Source of the DNA: Betaproteobacteria bacterium
Lineage (GTDB): Bacteria; Pseudomonadota; Gammaproteobacteria; Burkholderiales; Rhodocyclaceae
Reading direction: 5' to 3'
DNA length: 64,000 nucleotides
Assembly (NCBI GenBank): GCA_009781175.1
Contig: WQYQ01000002.1
Location: forward strand, 186,001 to 250,000
The notes under the pieces were generated by a model. That model was given only the letters and a program-made list of their open reading frames with translations, did no database searches and was not told the DNA's origin. Numbering within the stretch: the first letter of the stretch is position 1; every line of letters begins with the position of its first letter. Shown here piece by piece: positions 16,731-27,690 of the stretch. A program made the position numbers and the translations under genes.

Positions 16731-19688
16731 TTAGCTTACACGAAACACCTTCATCACCTCATCCCCCAGATGATTGATGACTTTCACTGCAAACCGCCCC
16801 GTACTCGGCTTGGGAAACGGGCGTGAGGTGTCGCTGTTCAGCGTTGCCCACGCGGTTTCATCAATCTCCGCCTTCAGCGTGGTTTTCAGCGCCTTGTACG
16901 GATCGTTCGCGCCAAGGAAGTAGGCGTGGCGGACAAAGAAGCTTTCCTCGTTGTAGTCCGTATCAATGAACCAGCAAGCGATGCCATCGGCGCCATCGCT
17001 GCGGACTTCGCCGGTGCTGGGGTCGAAGACATCCACGCCGTTGATCTTGACCACCAGTTCTTCGCCATCCGGGACATTGATCACATCCATCTTCCCATCG
17101 TACCTCTTGATGCTCCGGCCTTGGGTGTCCAGCACGTCCACGTCAGGTTCGCCGAAAATCACGAACAGGTTGCCCTTGCCGGTGTTTTTCAGGTCTTCGG
17201 CCATGTGCAGGTCGGCGTTCATGCGGGCCTTGAGGATGTTGATGCGGCCCAGTTTGCTGAACTCGCTGGCCGGGGCGTCGTAGTTGAAGGCGCAGGCGAC
17301 CAGCACGTCGAAATTGGCTTCGCCCGCTTCACGCGCCGCGTCCACCAGATCGGCGCGGGTGACGGTGCCGAATTCCGGGCCGATCATGATGGCGGCGCGC
17401 TTTGACACGTTATTTTCCAGATAGCGGCCATCGGCGCAGACCAGATCGCCGGGCCACGGTTCCATTGACGTGAATTCGATCTTGTCTTGCCTGTGCGCCT
17501 GCTGCACGCCAGCGGTGCGCAGGTTTTGCAAGATCATCGAGGTGAAATCTTGCCCGCCGCCGGCGCGGTCTTCGGCGGTGGGGTCGATCAGGTTGTCTTC
17601 TTCATCGACACCGAGCACGCGGTGGGGCGAGAGGCTTTCCACCGTGAACGGCCCGGCCACGCGCACTTTCTTTTTGTCGTCGTAGGGCTTGTCGTAGAGG
17701 TATTCAAATTCGGCCTTGGCGGCGATGGAGGCGTCGATTTCCTTCTGGCGGGCGATGCGGGCTTGCCACCAGTCGGCGTGCAATTTCTTGATTCTTTTTA
17801 CCTGAGCCGGGCGATCGACCGGTTCAATGGTGACACGCTGCTGAAACGTACTGGTCAGCCAAGACGGTATATGTGGCTCAATCTCACGAGGCACTTGCCA
17901 TTCCTGCCATTGCGTTTCAACCAGCTTCGTAAGTTCCAGGCGCAGTGGTTCCAGTGTTTTCTGCCACTGCTCCCAGATCACGTCGATTTCGGCGTTGTTG
18001 GCGATGGATTTGAGCGTGATGTGCGGCACGCGCTCATAGACAAAGCCGTGGGTGATGTTGCCGTACACGGGTTGGCTGGATGGCACGCTGCGGGTGATTT
18101 CAGCTTCTTTTTGCTGGCCTTCCTTGCTGTCGGCCAGCAGATAGAACGGATAGCGCGCGCCCATGATGCGGGCGCGGGCCAAGGCCAGCGCGACGCGGGA
18201 GGTGTCAATGGTGATCCAGCGGCGGCCCCATTGTTCGGCAACATAGGCGGTAGTGCCAGAGCCACAGGTCGGGTCGAGAACGAGGTCGCCGGGGTCGGTG
18301 GACATGAGGAGGCAGCGTTGGATGATTTTCGTCGTCGTCTGAACAACATAGACCTGATCTTCAGTGAAGCTACCCGCTCCCGCATCCGTCCACATATTTG
18401 AGATTGGTTGAGCCGGGTTGTCTCGCAGAAGATAAACGAAGCGTAGGTTTTCACCGACTTGGAATATGCGGCCTGCCTTGACAAGCCTATCCAGGCCGGT
18501 TGCTTCGACGCTCCATTGCCGATTGGCTGGTGGATGAAAGTTTCGGCCATGAAACGCATATGCACCTGAGCGTGTCTTGCTCTCATGCTGTGAGGTGAGC
18601 GAAACGCTTTGCGCAGCTAAACGGCCATCAAGTGACGCGCCAACCTTGAACGCTTGCGCCTCGGTAATGACAGTCGAGTCATCACCCCAGAAATAGCGAA
18701 ATGCCGCTGTTTGATCGCTGGCCTCTCGATCACTCAGGAGAGGTCGGAATTTCAGTCGATCGCGTTCTTTTGCATACCAAACTAGATAATCGCAAACAGA
18801 CGCAAGCGATTTATCTGTGAGGCTTCCAGTTTTCTTGAATGAGATCAAGGCAACACAATTTTCTTCCCCAAACACCTCATCCATCACCGCCCGAACCCGG
18901 TGCACATTCTCATCCCCAATCTGCACAAAGATGGAGCCAGTTTCCGTCAACAAATCCCGCGCCACCATCAACCGATCACGCAAATACGTCAGATACGAAT
19001 GAATCCCGTCGCGCCACGTATCCCGAAACGCCTTGACCTGTTCCGGCTCGCGGGTGATGTGCTGGGCGTTGCTGTCCTTCACATCGCGGCTGGTGGTTGA
19101 CCACTGGAAATTGCTGTTGAATTTGATGCCGTAGGGCGGGTCGAAGTAGATGCACTGCACCTTGCCGCGCAGCCCCTCGCGCTCGGCCAATGAGGCCATG
19201 ACTTGCAGGCTGTCGCCCAAGATCATGCGGTTCTGCCAATGGCCGTCGTGCTGGTAGAACTCGGTGCGGTCGGCGCCTTCGGGCAGGCCGTTGAAGTCGC
19301 CGAACAGATCAGCCTGCGCCCCCTCCCCCCCGGCCCCTCTCCCGCCAGCGGGCGAGGGGAGAGCAAGGCGGCGCAGGTCGTCGATCAACGCCTTGGGCTT
19401 GACCTTTTCCTGGATGTAGAGCGGCGGCGCGTTGACGACCAGATCGCTCCAGTCCTGCTGATCCTTGCCGCGCCAGAGCAGTTGCGGGTCGAGGTCGCGG
19501 TTGCGCTGTTCCCGCTCTTGTTCCAGCGCAGGGCCACCGCGCGGGTACGTCACCTGCACCGGCGCCTGTTCATCACGTTGCATCACCGACTGGTGTTCCA
19601 CCGTCGGGATGTTCTTGCGCGTGGCTTCGGCGTGGGTGAGGTCTTCGACGTTGAGTTTGGACTTTGGGAAGGTTTTTTTGGTGGCCAT
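16731..19688 (-). CDS. mod: Type III restriction-modification methyltransferase (Mod)
   Basis: 985 residues, large for a Mod subunit. The beta-class order is visible: the catalytic motif DPPY (183-186) precedes the AdoMet motif DPTCGSGTT (472-480). Family knowledge: Mod methylates adenine in an asymmetric site and carries the specificity for both Mod and Res. The target-recognition region lies between these motifs (about 200-450). The long C-terminal half is extra, with repeated GEPDVDV and FKV-type segments of unknown role. The gene starts one base after the dinD stop. Residues of about 108-124 are a low-complexity Gly/Pro/Ala insert. Confidence 0.93.
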   Translation of the reverse strand: MATKKTFPKSKLNVEDLTHAEATRKNIPTVEHQSVMQRDEQAPVQVTYPRGGPALEQEREQRNRDLDPQLLWRGKDQQDWSDLVVNAPPLYIQEKVKPKALIDDLRRLALPSPAGGRGAGGEGAQADLFGDFNGLPEGADRTEFYQHDGHWQNRMILGDSLQVMASLAEREGLRGKVQCIYFDPPYGIKFNSNFQWSTTSRDVKDSNAQHITREPEQVKAFRDTWRDGIHSYLTYLRDRLMVARDLLTETGSIFVQIGDENVHRVRAVMDEVFGEENCVALISFKKTGSLTDKSLASVCDYLVWYAKERDRLKFRPLLSDREASDQTAAFRYFWGDDSTVITEAQAFKVGASLDGRLAAQSVSLTSQHESKTRSGAYAFHGRNFHPPANRQWSVEATGLDRLVKAGRIFQVGENLRFVYLLRDNPAQPISNMWTDAGAGSFTEDQVYVVQTTTKIIQRCLLMSTDPGDLVLDPTCGSGTTAYVAEQWGRRWITIDTSRVALALARARIMGARYPFYLLADSKEGQQKEAEITRSVPSSQPVYGNITHGFVYERVPHITLKSIANNAEIDVIWEQWQKTLEPLRLELTKLVETQWQEWQVPREIEPHIPSWLTSTFQQRVTIEPVDRPAQVKRIKKLHADWWQARIARQKEIDASIAAKAEFEYLYDKPYDDKKKVRVAGPFTVESLSPHRVLGVDEEDNLIDPTAEDRAGGGQDFTSMILQNLRTAGVQQAHRQDKIEFTSMEPWPGDLVCADGRYLENNVSKRAAIMIGPEFGTVTRADLVDAAREAGEANFDVLVACAFNYDAPASEFSKLGRINILKARMNADLHMAEDLKNTGKGNLFVIFGEPDVDVLDTQGRSIKRYDGKMDVINVPDGEELVVKINGVDVFDPSTGEVRSDGADGIACWFIDTDYNEESFFVRHAYFLGANDPYKALKTTLKAEIDETAWATLNSDTSRPFPKPSTGRFAVKVINHLGDEVMKVFRVS
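19316..19365 (-). repeat. Repeat-like GC-rich insert inside mod
   Basis: This stretch encodes SPAGGRGAGGEGAQ and contains a CCCTCTCCCGCC...GGCGAGGGGAG dyad, the type of sequence seen in dispersed intergenic palindromes of many proteobacteria. It interrupts the N-terminal part of Mod in frame. It may be a captured repeat rather than an evolved linker. Confidence 0.4.
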
Positions 19689-19689
19689 G

Positions 19690-20532
19690 TCAGGAGTCCA
19701 GCGCGTCGGGTTTTTTCAAGGATTTCTTGTATTCAGACGCGATGCGACGTTCGACCTTCTTCACGTCTTCGGCGGGCGGCAGGCTCTCAGGACGAATGCC
19801 ACGTTCGAGCAAGGTTTTTCGCACGGCTTCGTTGTTGGTGATGTGTTCGTTGGAGATCGTCCGTTCGCTGCTCAGTTTGCGTTCACGGGTGTTGAAGATG
19901 GTGATCTCGGTGGCGAAATCCTTGGCCTTGAGGATGATGGTGGGCGCAAAGTCGGCCAGTGGCCGGCTGTCGGGCACCTTCCATTGGGCCTTCATGGCTT
20001 GGGTAGATTTGCTGAACAGGGCTTGATCGCCCTTGCTGCGGATGAGCGCGAAGTCCTGGTTGCCACCAGTTTGCTCGAAGATCACGCCGGAGAGTTCCTT
20101 CTCCGTGGCGCTGAGCTTCTTGCGGGCAGACACGCGCTCAGCATCGAGCAGGCGCTGTTCGATCAACTCGGCTCGGCGGGTCTGGACGGCGAAGTAGGTC
20201 TGAGCGAAGGCGATTTCCTGCTTTTGCGGGTTGCCGTTCTGGGCAATGAGGTAGCAGGCGTAGCGGGTGAGCATCAAGTCATCCACCTCGCGCTGGCTGC
20301 CGGAGCCGAGATCGACCATTTTCCCGACGCCGGCAAAATGGTCGGCGATGGCATGACCGGAGACTTCACAGGCTGTCTTGGCCTTGGAGATGACGTTCAG
20401 GAAGTTGTCCCATTTGGTGTAGCCGAGCAGGTGCTGGAGGTCGCGCGCCAGCCAGTACTCGATCCCGCTGTCGGTCTGCTGCGCATGGCCTTCAAAGGTG
20501 TCGGTGAGGGTGTGGACGAGTTCGGACTTCAT
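19690..20532 (-). CDS. dinD: DinD-like DNA-damage-inducible protein
   Basis: 280 residues matching E. coli DinD in layout: an N-terminal BRO-like segment (WLARDLQHLLGYTKWDNFLNV), then SRYACYL-type MLTRYACYLIAQNGNPQKQEIAFAQ (in parts: RYACYLIAQNG, QTYFAVQTRR), and a C-terminal half with NEHITNNEAVRKTLLERGI. In E. coli DinD is SOS-induced and modulates RecA filaments. Here it sits between res and mod on the same strand, one base before mod, so it is expressed with the modification gene. The 211-bp gap from res contains no convincing gene; its 15-64 codon in-frame ORF ending at the dinD start is unsupported. Confidence 0.9.
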   Translation of the reverse strand: MKSELVHTLTDTFEGHAQQTDSGIEYWLARDLQHLLGYTKWDNFLNVISKAKTACEVSGHAIADHFAGVGKMVDLGSGSQREVDDLMLTRYACYLIAQNGNPQKQEIAFAQTYFAVQTRRAELIEQRLLDAERVSARKKLSATEKELSGVIFEQTGGNQDFALIRSKGDQALFSKSTQAMKAQWKVPDSRPLADFAPTIILKAKDFATEITIFNTRERKLSSERTISNEHITNNEAVRKTLLERGIRPESLPPAEDVKKVERRIASEYKKSLKKPDALDS

Positions 20533-20743
20533 GTGAGGGCTTCCTGAATGAGCGTACTGGATTGTCGGGTGGCCATGGGCGCAGCTTTCTTTGGCTTCGG
20601 CTGAGGCTTAGACAAGGGAAACGAGGTTTTCTCACACAATGATGAAGTGGCGCCTCCCTTGCCTTGGCGGTCTCGACGTGTATCGGCTTTTCGATTTTCT
20701 ATACACATTCTGGCGATGTGCATGGGAAACGGCGAGGTTCGAT

Positions 20744-23700
20744 TCATGTGGCGTTCCCGGTCACCTGTTGCAGCATCTTGTCGAACTCCGTCTGCACCCT
20801 CTCGGCGAAGTCGTCCTGCATTTCGTACACGTCGCCGAATTCGGCGAAGGCCCAGCGGCCAAGCGATTGGAGGTGGTTGACGCCGGGTATCCAGTAGGTG
20901 TCCATGGTGGACTTCTTGTCCTTCGCATCTTCGCGCCGGTAGCCCTTGATTTCGACGATCAGATTCAGCAGGTCGTCCGGGCCGCGTCCGTCGTCTACCT
21001 TGACGATGAAGTCGGGCCGGTAGATGCGGTTTTCCGAGCCGAAGCGGTAAGGCACTTCGAGGCCGAGGTTGTGGTTTTTGGTGTAGGCCGCCACGCGCGG
21101 GTGGGATTCGGCCACGCGGCAGAACTCGCCTTCCCAGCCACTGTCGAGGATGACCCAGTTGACGTGATTTTTGGGCGGCGGGCCGAGGGTTTCCCAACGT
21201 TCGGCGCGCGAGGTGCTGAAGCCGACGTGCGCGGTGCTGCCGGTCGGGTTGAAGGGGTCGAGGATGGCTTTGACCTGACGGCCTTTTGCCAACTCCTTGT
21301 TGGTGATGCCCTTGGTGATGCGCTCGCACGCCATGTCGGCCAGTTCGCGGTACATCAACTGCGCGGGCCAGGTGCCGCCTTTGCATTCGAGGCAGGTATC
21401 GAGCCACTGGCGGGTGATGCGTTTGAGCTGGCCGAACAGGTTGATCGGCGCATCCTGGCCGGGGTCGCGCCAATGCTGGAACAGCAGGTGCTTGGTCAGT
21501 TCCATCAACAAGGTGGATTGGCGCACGTCGCCGAGATGCTTGAGATTCAGGTCCACGGCTTCGCCGATGATGCCGGCGTTCTTCGTCTCCGAAGGGCCGA
21601 CCAGATCGGGCGTGAGGGTCAGCGCGTGGTCGGTGTTGAATTCCGCTTCCAACTGGTCTTCGGGCAATTCGACGCGGTAGCCTTGCACACGGGGGAAACG
21701 GATTTCAAGCGCATCGCGTTCCGGGCGCACGGCCTTGACGTGGACGGTTTCACGCGGCTTGGGCGGCGGCGCAACGACCGGCTTGGCAGTGAAGTCGAAG
21801 GGAATGCCAAACACGTCGGCGTATTCCACATCGAACAAACCGTCGTCGTTCAGTTCATAAGACTGGCGGCGCAAGGCGCGGCCAATGACCTGTTCGCACA
21901 GCAACTGGGTACCGAAAGCACGCACGCCAAGGACGTGGGTGACGGTATTCGCGTCCCAACCTTCGGTGAGCATGGACACCGACACCACGCAGCGGATGGA
22001 TTCGCCCAGGCGGCCTTGCTTGCCGACGGTGTTCATGACTTCGCGCAGCAATTCCTGATCGGTGATGGCTTCGGCGCGCTTGCGGTCGCCGGTGCGCTCG
22101 ATGATTTCGCGGCGGAAGCGTTCGATTTCATCGCTGGCCATGCCGCGGAAGTTGTCGTCCAGCGCCTCGCCGGATTCCAGTTGCTCGCTGTCGATCAGCA
22201 AGGTGTTGGGGCGGGCCAGCGGGTTGCCGTGTTCGTCGAAGTTGCGGAACAGTTCCAGGCGGCCCGCCTGGTAGCTGGCGCTGCCATCGTCGTTCTGGCG
22301 CTCGAAGCCGGAGATGTAGTCGTACACCAGCTTGGAGGTGGCGGTGTTGTTGCACACCACGATGAAGCAGGGCGGCACTTTGATGCCGGCCCTCTGCCAA
22401 GCCTCATAGGTCTGGACGTAGTGACCGTACAGGGCTTCCAGCGCGGTTTGCAATTTCGACGGAATGGAGTGCGGGTCGATTTGCGCGTTCTTGCCACGTC
22501 CTTTCTTCGGCATGTGTTTGCCGATGTGCTTCCACAACTCGCGGTAGATGGGCATTTCCGCGCCGGGGATGTTGTCGGCCACCGGCACGCGCGGCAGTTT
22601 GACGATGCCGCATTCGATGGCATCCATCAGCGAGAAATCGCTCATCGTCCACGGAAACAGCGTGCCTTCGGCATAGCCGGAACCGGCGAGAAAGAACGGC
22701 GTGGCCGACAGGTCGATCACCCGTTGCAGGCCCAGCTTGCGGTTGACCGCTTCCAGGCCGGAAATCCATAGCCGCGCCGCTTCGTTGTTTTCTTCGGCTT
22801 CGGCCTTGTTGTCGGCGGCCAGTTCTTCGTCGCTTTCCTGCGCCGGTTTTTCCCGGTAGCAGTGGTGTGCTTCGTCGTTGATGACCAGGATGTTTTTCAT
22901 GCCCATGAGTTCGGGCATGACGCGCTGGATCATCTGACCTTCGGTTTCCAGGGTGTTCAGTTCCTCGCCGCCACGGCCTTGCAACAGGCGGCGGCCACCC
23001 TTGGATAATTCGATACGATCGCGCAGCTTGAAGGCGTGGTAGTTGGTGATGACGATCTTGGCCTTGTCCAGTTCCGGCAGCATGTCGCGCGGCACGATCT
23101 CACGGCTGGCGTAATAGCTGTCCGGGTCGTTGGGCTGAAGGACGCGCAGACGTTCCTTGATGGTCAGGCCGGGCGCGACCAGCAGGAAGCCACGGGTAAA
23201 TCTCTTGCTGTTGGGGTGGCGCGCGGCATTGATGGTCTGCCAGGCAATCAGCATGGACATGACCGTGGTCTTGCCCGCGCCGGTGGCCAGCTTCAAGGCC
23301 AGGCGCAGCAGGCCGGGGTTGGCTTCGTCGTTGGCCTTTTCGAGGTGTTCCAGAAAGCGGGAGCCGGCCTTGCCTGACTGCGGAGCCACTTCGGTCAGCC
23401 AGATGGCTGTCTCGGCCGCTTCGACCTGACAGAAGAAGGGGCGCACGCCGGTAAACGGATGGTGACGCCAATGCGCCAGCAGGCGGGCGGTTTCCGGGGT
23501 CACGCGCCATTGGGATTCGGGCAGTTGGCGCCAAACATCTACCTCGCGGCGGATGGCATTGATGACCTCGGTATGGCGGTAGGTTTGCTCTGCCGTGGAG
23601 ATCGCGGCATCGTCCAGCCCCAACTCGCGCTGTTCCCCTCCCGCGCGTTTGCGGGGCCTGGGGATGGGGCTGATGAATTTCGCCTGGCGGCGGCTTGCGA

Positions 23701-23803
23701 TGATATTCCGGGTGGGTTGGCCCGACTCGTCGAGTTCCCAGTGCCAGGACGGGTAGTCGTAAGGCGAGTTCAATATGGGTTGTTTGAAGAACTGGTCACT
23801 CAC
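20744..23803 (-). CDS. res: Type III restriction endonuclease subunit (Res)
   Basis: 1019 residues. A DEAD-like translocase domain carries Walker A TGAGKT (174-179), DEAH in INDEAHHCYRE (about 302) and a late helicase motif in EQVIGRALRR. The C-terminus has a PD-(D/E)xK-type nuclease signature: YRPDFIVKV then LIVEIKGYR (about 930-960). Family knowledge: Res needs the Mod partner for site recognition and cuts at a distance after ATP-driven movement. Gene order here is res-dinD-mod, the reverse of the common mod-res order. Length and motifs look intact, so the system is probably active. Confidence 0.94.
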   Translation of the reverse strand: MSDQFFKQPILNSPYDYPSWHWELDESGQPTRNIIASRRQAKFISPIPRPRKRAGGEQRELGLDDAAISTAEQTYRHTEVINAIRREVDVWRQLPESQWRVTPETARLLAHWRHHPFTGVRPFFCQVEAAETAIWLTEVAPQSGKAGSRFLEHLEKANDEANPGLLRLALKLATGAGKTTVMSMLIAWQTINAARHPNSKRFTRGFLLVAPGLTIKERLRVLQPNDPDSYYASREIVPRDMLPELDKAKIVITNYHAFKLRDRIELSKGGRRLLQGRGGEELNTLETEGQMIQRVMPELMGMKNILVINDEAHHCYREKPAQESDEELAADNKAEAEENNEAARLWISGLEAVNRKLGLQRVIDLSATPFFLAGSGYAEGTLFPWTMSDFSLMDAIECGIVKLPRVPVADNIPGAEMPIYRELWKHIGKHMPKKGRGKNAQIDPHSIPSKLQTALEALYGHYVQTYEAWQRAGIKVPPCFIVVCNNTATSKLVYDYISGFERQNDDGSASYQAGRLELFRNFDEHGNPLARPNTLLIDSEQLESGEALDDNFRGMASDEIERFRREIIERTGDRKRAEAITDQELLREVMNTVGKQGRLGESIRCVVSVSMLTEGWDANTVTHVLGVRAFGTQLLCEQVIGRALRRQSYELNDDGLFDVEYADVFGIPFDFTAKPVVAPPPKPRETVHVKAVRPERDALEIRFPRVQGYRVELPEDQLEAEFNTDHALTLTPDLVGPSETKNAGIIGEAVDLNLKHLGDVRQSTLLMELTKHLLFQHWRDPGQDAPINLFGQLKRITRQWLDTCLECKGGTWPAQLMYRELADMACERITKGITNKELAKGRQVKAILDPFNPTGSTAHVGFSTSRAERWETLGPPPKNHVNWVILDSGWEGEFCRVAESHPRVAAYTKNHNLGLEVPYRFGSENRIYRPDFIVKVDDGRGPDDLLNLIVEIKGYRREDAKDKKSTMDTYWIPGVNHLQSLGRWAFAEFGDVYEMQDDFAERVQTEFDKMLQQVTGNAT

Positions 23804-24142
23804 TTCTTTAGTCCCCCGATTTTTAGGCTGACCCGGGGTGGTTCAAAGCACGAGGCCCCGATCTTTAACCAAACCCCAGGCCGGATGGTTTGCTTAAGGC
23901 CGCCACCCAGCAAGCGGCTGACCACGGTTGAACACAGATACCCCCAACGCTATCCCAGAGTTTTTCAGACCTCGATGAACAATAGGAACGCTCAGCAGAC
24001 CGTATTGTTTTGCAAATTTTTGATTTTAAAAACCAGCTCAATCCACTTAGCGCTGCTGAACGCTTCCGAGTTTCGAAAATTTTGATTTTAAAAACCAGCT
24101 CAATCCACTTAGCGCTGCTGAACGCTTCCGAGTTTCGAAAAG
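23804..24142. other. 339-bp intergenic region between res and ychF
   Basis: It holds the upstream region of the res operon and, next to ychF, a 62-bp tandem duplication. No gene is supported. The short plus-strand ORF at 23459-24085 is antisense to res for most of its length and is rejected. Confidence 0.7.
24018..24141. repeat. 62-bp perfect tandem duplication beside ychF
   Basis: Two head-to-tail copies, 24018-24079 and 24080-24141, appear identical by eye. The second copy ends one base before the ychF stop codon complement (24143). Each copy starts TTTTGATTTT on the plus strand and ends TTTCGAAAA. It marks the island edge or a ychF terminator that was duplicated. Confidence 0.85.
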
Positions 24143-25234
<1,092 letters not shown>

Positions 25235-25288
25235 GACAACCTCTTCGCGCACCTCAAATGGCGCAGAAATATTGAATGCAATCCGTAA

Positions 25289-25882
25289 TCAAGGATTTTT
25301 CGGTTTGGGCTTTGCGTTTAACGCCTGGGTGGCCCGCTCCCATTCGCCCGCCTGTATTTTGGGCCAGACGTCGAGCGCACGGCCAATCGATTCGTCGATC
25401 AGGCTTTGCTCATCACGCGAGGGCCGATGCAAGACGAAATTGACGACCTGATTACGGTCGCCCGGATGGCCGATGCCGATGCGCAAGCGCCAAAAATCTG
25501 GCGTCGACAAATGCGCTTGAATATCCTTGAGCCCGTTGTGGCCTCCATTGCCGCCACCGTATTTGAGCTTGAGCTGGCCGGGAGGAATATCGAGCTCATC
25601 GTGCACAACGAGAATTTCGCTCGGCAAAATGCGATAAAAGCGCGCCAAGGCGCCGACCGAAAGGCCAGAGCGGTTCATATAGGTCTGCGGCAGCAGAATC
25701 CAGACCCCTGCGGCGCGCGAATTCCCAGCCAAACCTTGGAAGCGCGATTCGTGCGAGAGCGTCACCCCCAACTCGCGCGCAAGCAGCTCACAAAACCAAA
25801 ACCCGGCGTTGTGCCGGGTTTCGACATATTCAGGCCCGGGGTTGCCGAGGCCGACGACAAGTTTGGGTGCTGTGTGTGCCAT
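25289..25882 (-). CDS. pth: Peptidyl-tRNA hydrolase
   Basis: 197 residues. Family landmarks are [10 protein letters not shown], the catalytic His in RHNAGFW, NRSG in TYMNRSG, and HDELDIPPG with [14 protein letters not shown] (in parts). It frees tRNA from stalled peptidyl-tRNA. The gene sits between rplY and ychF as in most relatives. Confidence 0.96.
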   Translation of the reverse strand: MAHTAPKLVVGLGNPGPEYVETRHNAGFWFCELLARELGVTLSHESRFQGLAGNSRAAGVWILLPQTYMNRSGLSVGALARFYRILPSEILVVHDELDIPPGQLKLKYGGGNGGHNGLKDIQAHLSTPDFWRLRIGIGHPGDRNQVVNFVLHRPSRDEQSLIDESIGRALDVWPKIQAGEWERATQALNAKPKPKNP

Positions 25883-25921
25883 CCGTACCCGTCTTTCAGC
25901 CTCGCTTGGGCTAACTCAAAC

Positions 25922-26548
25922 TTAAGCCGCCGTCGGACCTGCCGCGGCTTCGCCTTCTTCGCCACCTTCTTCGGATGCGGCTTCAGCCTTGGCTTGCAGA
26001 ATTGTGGCAACGACCGGATCACCATGATGCACGATGGCTTCGACGCCAGCCGGCAGTTTCAAACCAGAAACGCGCAGCGGCGCTTCGGAAGACAAGGTTT
26101 GCAGGTCGACTTCGATGAACTCGGGCAGATTGCCCGGCAGACACTCCACATCGATTTCGTTCATCACGTGCGACACGATACCGCCTTCGAGCTTGACGCC
26201 CGGCGCGATATCGGCATTGATGAAGTGCAGCGGCACCTTGATGTGCATCTTGTGCGTGGCATCGACACGTTGAAAATCGATGTGCAGAACCTGCTGCTTG
26301 AAGGGGTGCCATTGCGTATCGCGCAGAATGACGGTTTCCTTTTCAGCGCCGAAATCGGCGGTCAGAACGGAAGCGTGGAATGACTCTTTGCGCAGCGCAT
26401 GAAACAGATCGTTATGATCGAGTTCGATCTGCACGGAAGCCTTGTCGCCCCCGTAAATGATGCCAGGCACTTTACCGGCGCGACGCAGGCGGCGGCTCGC
26501 ACCCGTTCCCTGTTCGACGCGCTTGGCGGCTTTGAAAACGATAGACAT
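25922..26548 (-). CDS. rplY: Ribosomal protein bL25 (CTC-type, long form)
   Basis: 208 residues from MSIVFKAAKRVEQGTG; the ATG at 26548 follows GGAG and fits, whereas an upstream in-frame ATG lacks support. The N-terminal L25 domain (RRLRRAGKVPGIIYGG, LDHNDLFHAL) is followed by the C-terminal TL5/CTC beta domain, and the tail is Glu/Ala-rich. It binds 5S rRNA. Its neighbours are prs and pth. Confidence 0.95.
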   Translation of the reverse strand: MSIVFKAAKRVEQGTGASRRLRRAGKVPGIIYGGDKASVQIELDHNDLFHALRKESFHASVLTADFGAEKETVILRDTQWHPFKQQVLHIDFQRVDATHKMHIKVPLHFINADIAPGVKLEGGIVSHVMNEIDVECLPGNLPEFIEVDLQTLSSEAPLRVSGLKLPAGVEAIVHHGDPVVATILQAKAEAASEEGGEEGEAAAGPTAA

Positions 26549-26590
26549 GTGATAACTCCGTAAGGCCATCCGCGACCAGATGACCGGGTT

Positions 26591-26624
26591 GAAAAAGCCG
26601 CTATCCGGTTGCCCGCATAGCGGC
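26591..26624 (-). terminator. Stem-loop terminator between prs and rplY
   Basis: Arms GCCGCTAT (26597-26604) and ATAGCGGC (26617-26624) are followed by TTTTTC on the minus strand. It would reduce read-through from prs into rplY. Confidence 0.75.
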
Positions 26625-26636
26625 CGTGAAAACGAT

Positions 26637-27587
26637 TTATTCGGTGAACAGCGAGCTGACCGACTGCTCGTTGTTGATCCGCATGATCGTATCGGCCATC
26701 AAGGCGCCGATCGAGATCTGGCGAATGCGCTTGCAGGCGCGCGCATCGTCGCGCAGCGGAATCGTATCGGTGACGACCAACTCATCAAGCGCGGAATCGG
26801 AAATACGGTTGACCGCGGCGCCCGACAGAACCGGGTGCGTAATATAGGCTAGCACGGTCTCAGCGCCGTTTTCCTTGAGCGCCTGCGCAGCCTTGCACAG
26901 CGTTCCAGCGGTATCAACGATGTCATCGACGATCACGCAGGTGCGGCCTTTGACATCACCGATGATGTTCATCACTTCGGACACATTGGCCTTCGGGCGA
27001 CGCTTGTCGATGATGGCGAGATCGATTTCGAGCTTTTTCGCATAAGCGCGCGCGCGCACGACACCGCCGACATCGGGCGAGATCACGAGCAGATCGTTAC
27101 CGCGATAGCGCGCAACATCGTCGATGAAAACCGGGGTCGAGTAGATATTATCGACGGGGATGTCGAAGAAGCCTTGAATCTGGTCGGCATGCAAATCGAC
27201 GGTCAGCACACGCTGAACACCCACGGCTTGCAGCATGTTGGCCGTCACTTTTGCGGTAATCGGCACGCGTGCGCTGCGCGGACGGCGATCTTGCCGGGCA
27301 TAGCCGAAATAGGGAATTGCCGCGGTAATCCGGCCGGCGGAAGCGCGCTTGAGCGCATCGGCCATGACCAATAATTCCATCAAATTGTCATTGGTCGGAT
27401 AACAAGTTGATTGCAGGATGAAAACATCTTTGCCGCGAACGTTTTCGAGAATCTCGACGTTCACTTCGCCGTCGGAAAAACGCCCAACCGTTGCTGAACC
27501 AATCGACATCCCGAGCCGCTTGACGACATCGCCAGCGAGTTTGGGATTCGCATTGCCTGTAAATACCATCAGGCTGCCGAAAGCCAT
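26637..27587 (-). CDS. prs: Ribose-phosphate pyrophosphokinase
   Basis: 316 residues. It makes PRPP from ribose 5-phosphate and ATP for nucleotide, His and Trp synthesis. Landmarks are SDGEVNVEI, the flexible-loop region [10 protein letters not shown], and the PRPP-binding [13 protein letters not shown]. Length is normal. The gene lies directly downstream of tRNA-Gln and its terminator. Confidence 0.97.
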   Translation of the reverse strand: MAFGSLMVFTGNANPKLAGDVVKRLGMSIGSATVGRFSDGEVNVEILENVRGKDVFILQSTCYPTNDNLMELLVMADALKRASAGRITAAIPYFGYARQDRRPRSARVPITAKVTANMLQAVGVQRVLTVDLHADQIQGFFDIPVDNIYSTPVFIDDVARYRGNDLLVISPDVGGVVRARAYAKKLEIDLAIIDKRRPKANVSEVMNIIGDVKGRTCVIVDDIVDTAGTLCKAAQALKENGAETVLAYITHPVLSGAAVNRISDSALDELVVTDTIPLRDDARACKRIRQISIGALMADTIMRINNEQSVSSLFTE

Positions 27588-27650
27588 GACCGACCCCTAT
27601 TCGACATGTTTTACTGCATTAACGCGTAACGCCCCCGAGCTTACGCGCCA

Positions 27651-27690
27651 TAAAAAATGTCGGGCAGGCCGAAGCCTGCCCGACAATTTT
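27651..27690 (-). terminator. Rho-independent terminator after tRNA-Gln
   Basis: Twelve-base arms TGTCGGGCAGGC and GCCTGCCCGACA around a CGAA loop, followed by TTTTTT on the minus strand. It begins right after the tRNA CCA end. Confidence 0.9.

Noticed and set aside
20529-20723. Possible 64-codon ORF before dinD, ending in an ATGA overlap with its start
   Set aside because: Lys/Pro-rich with no similarity I recognise. It is the tail of a long shadow frame of res, and no clear ribosome site precedes its ATGs.
20639-22771. 710-codon plus-strand ORF
   Set aside because: Antisense to res; res has complete ATPase and nuclease motifs.
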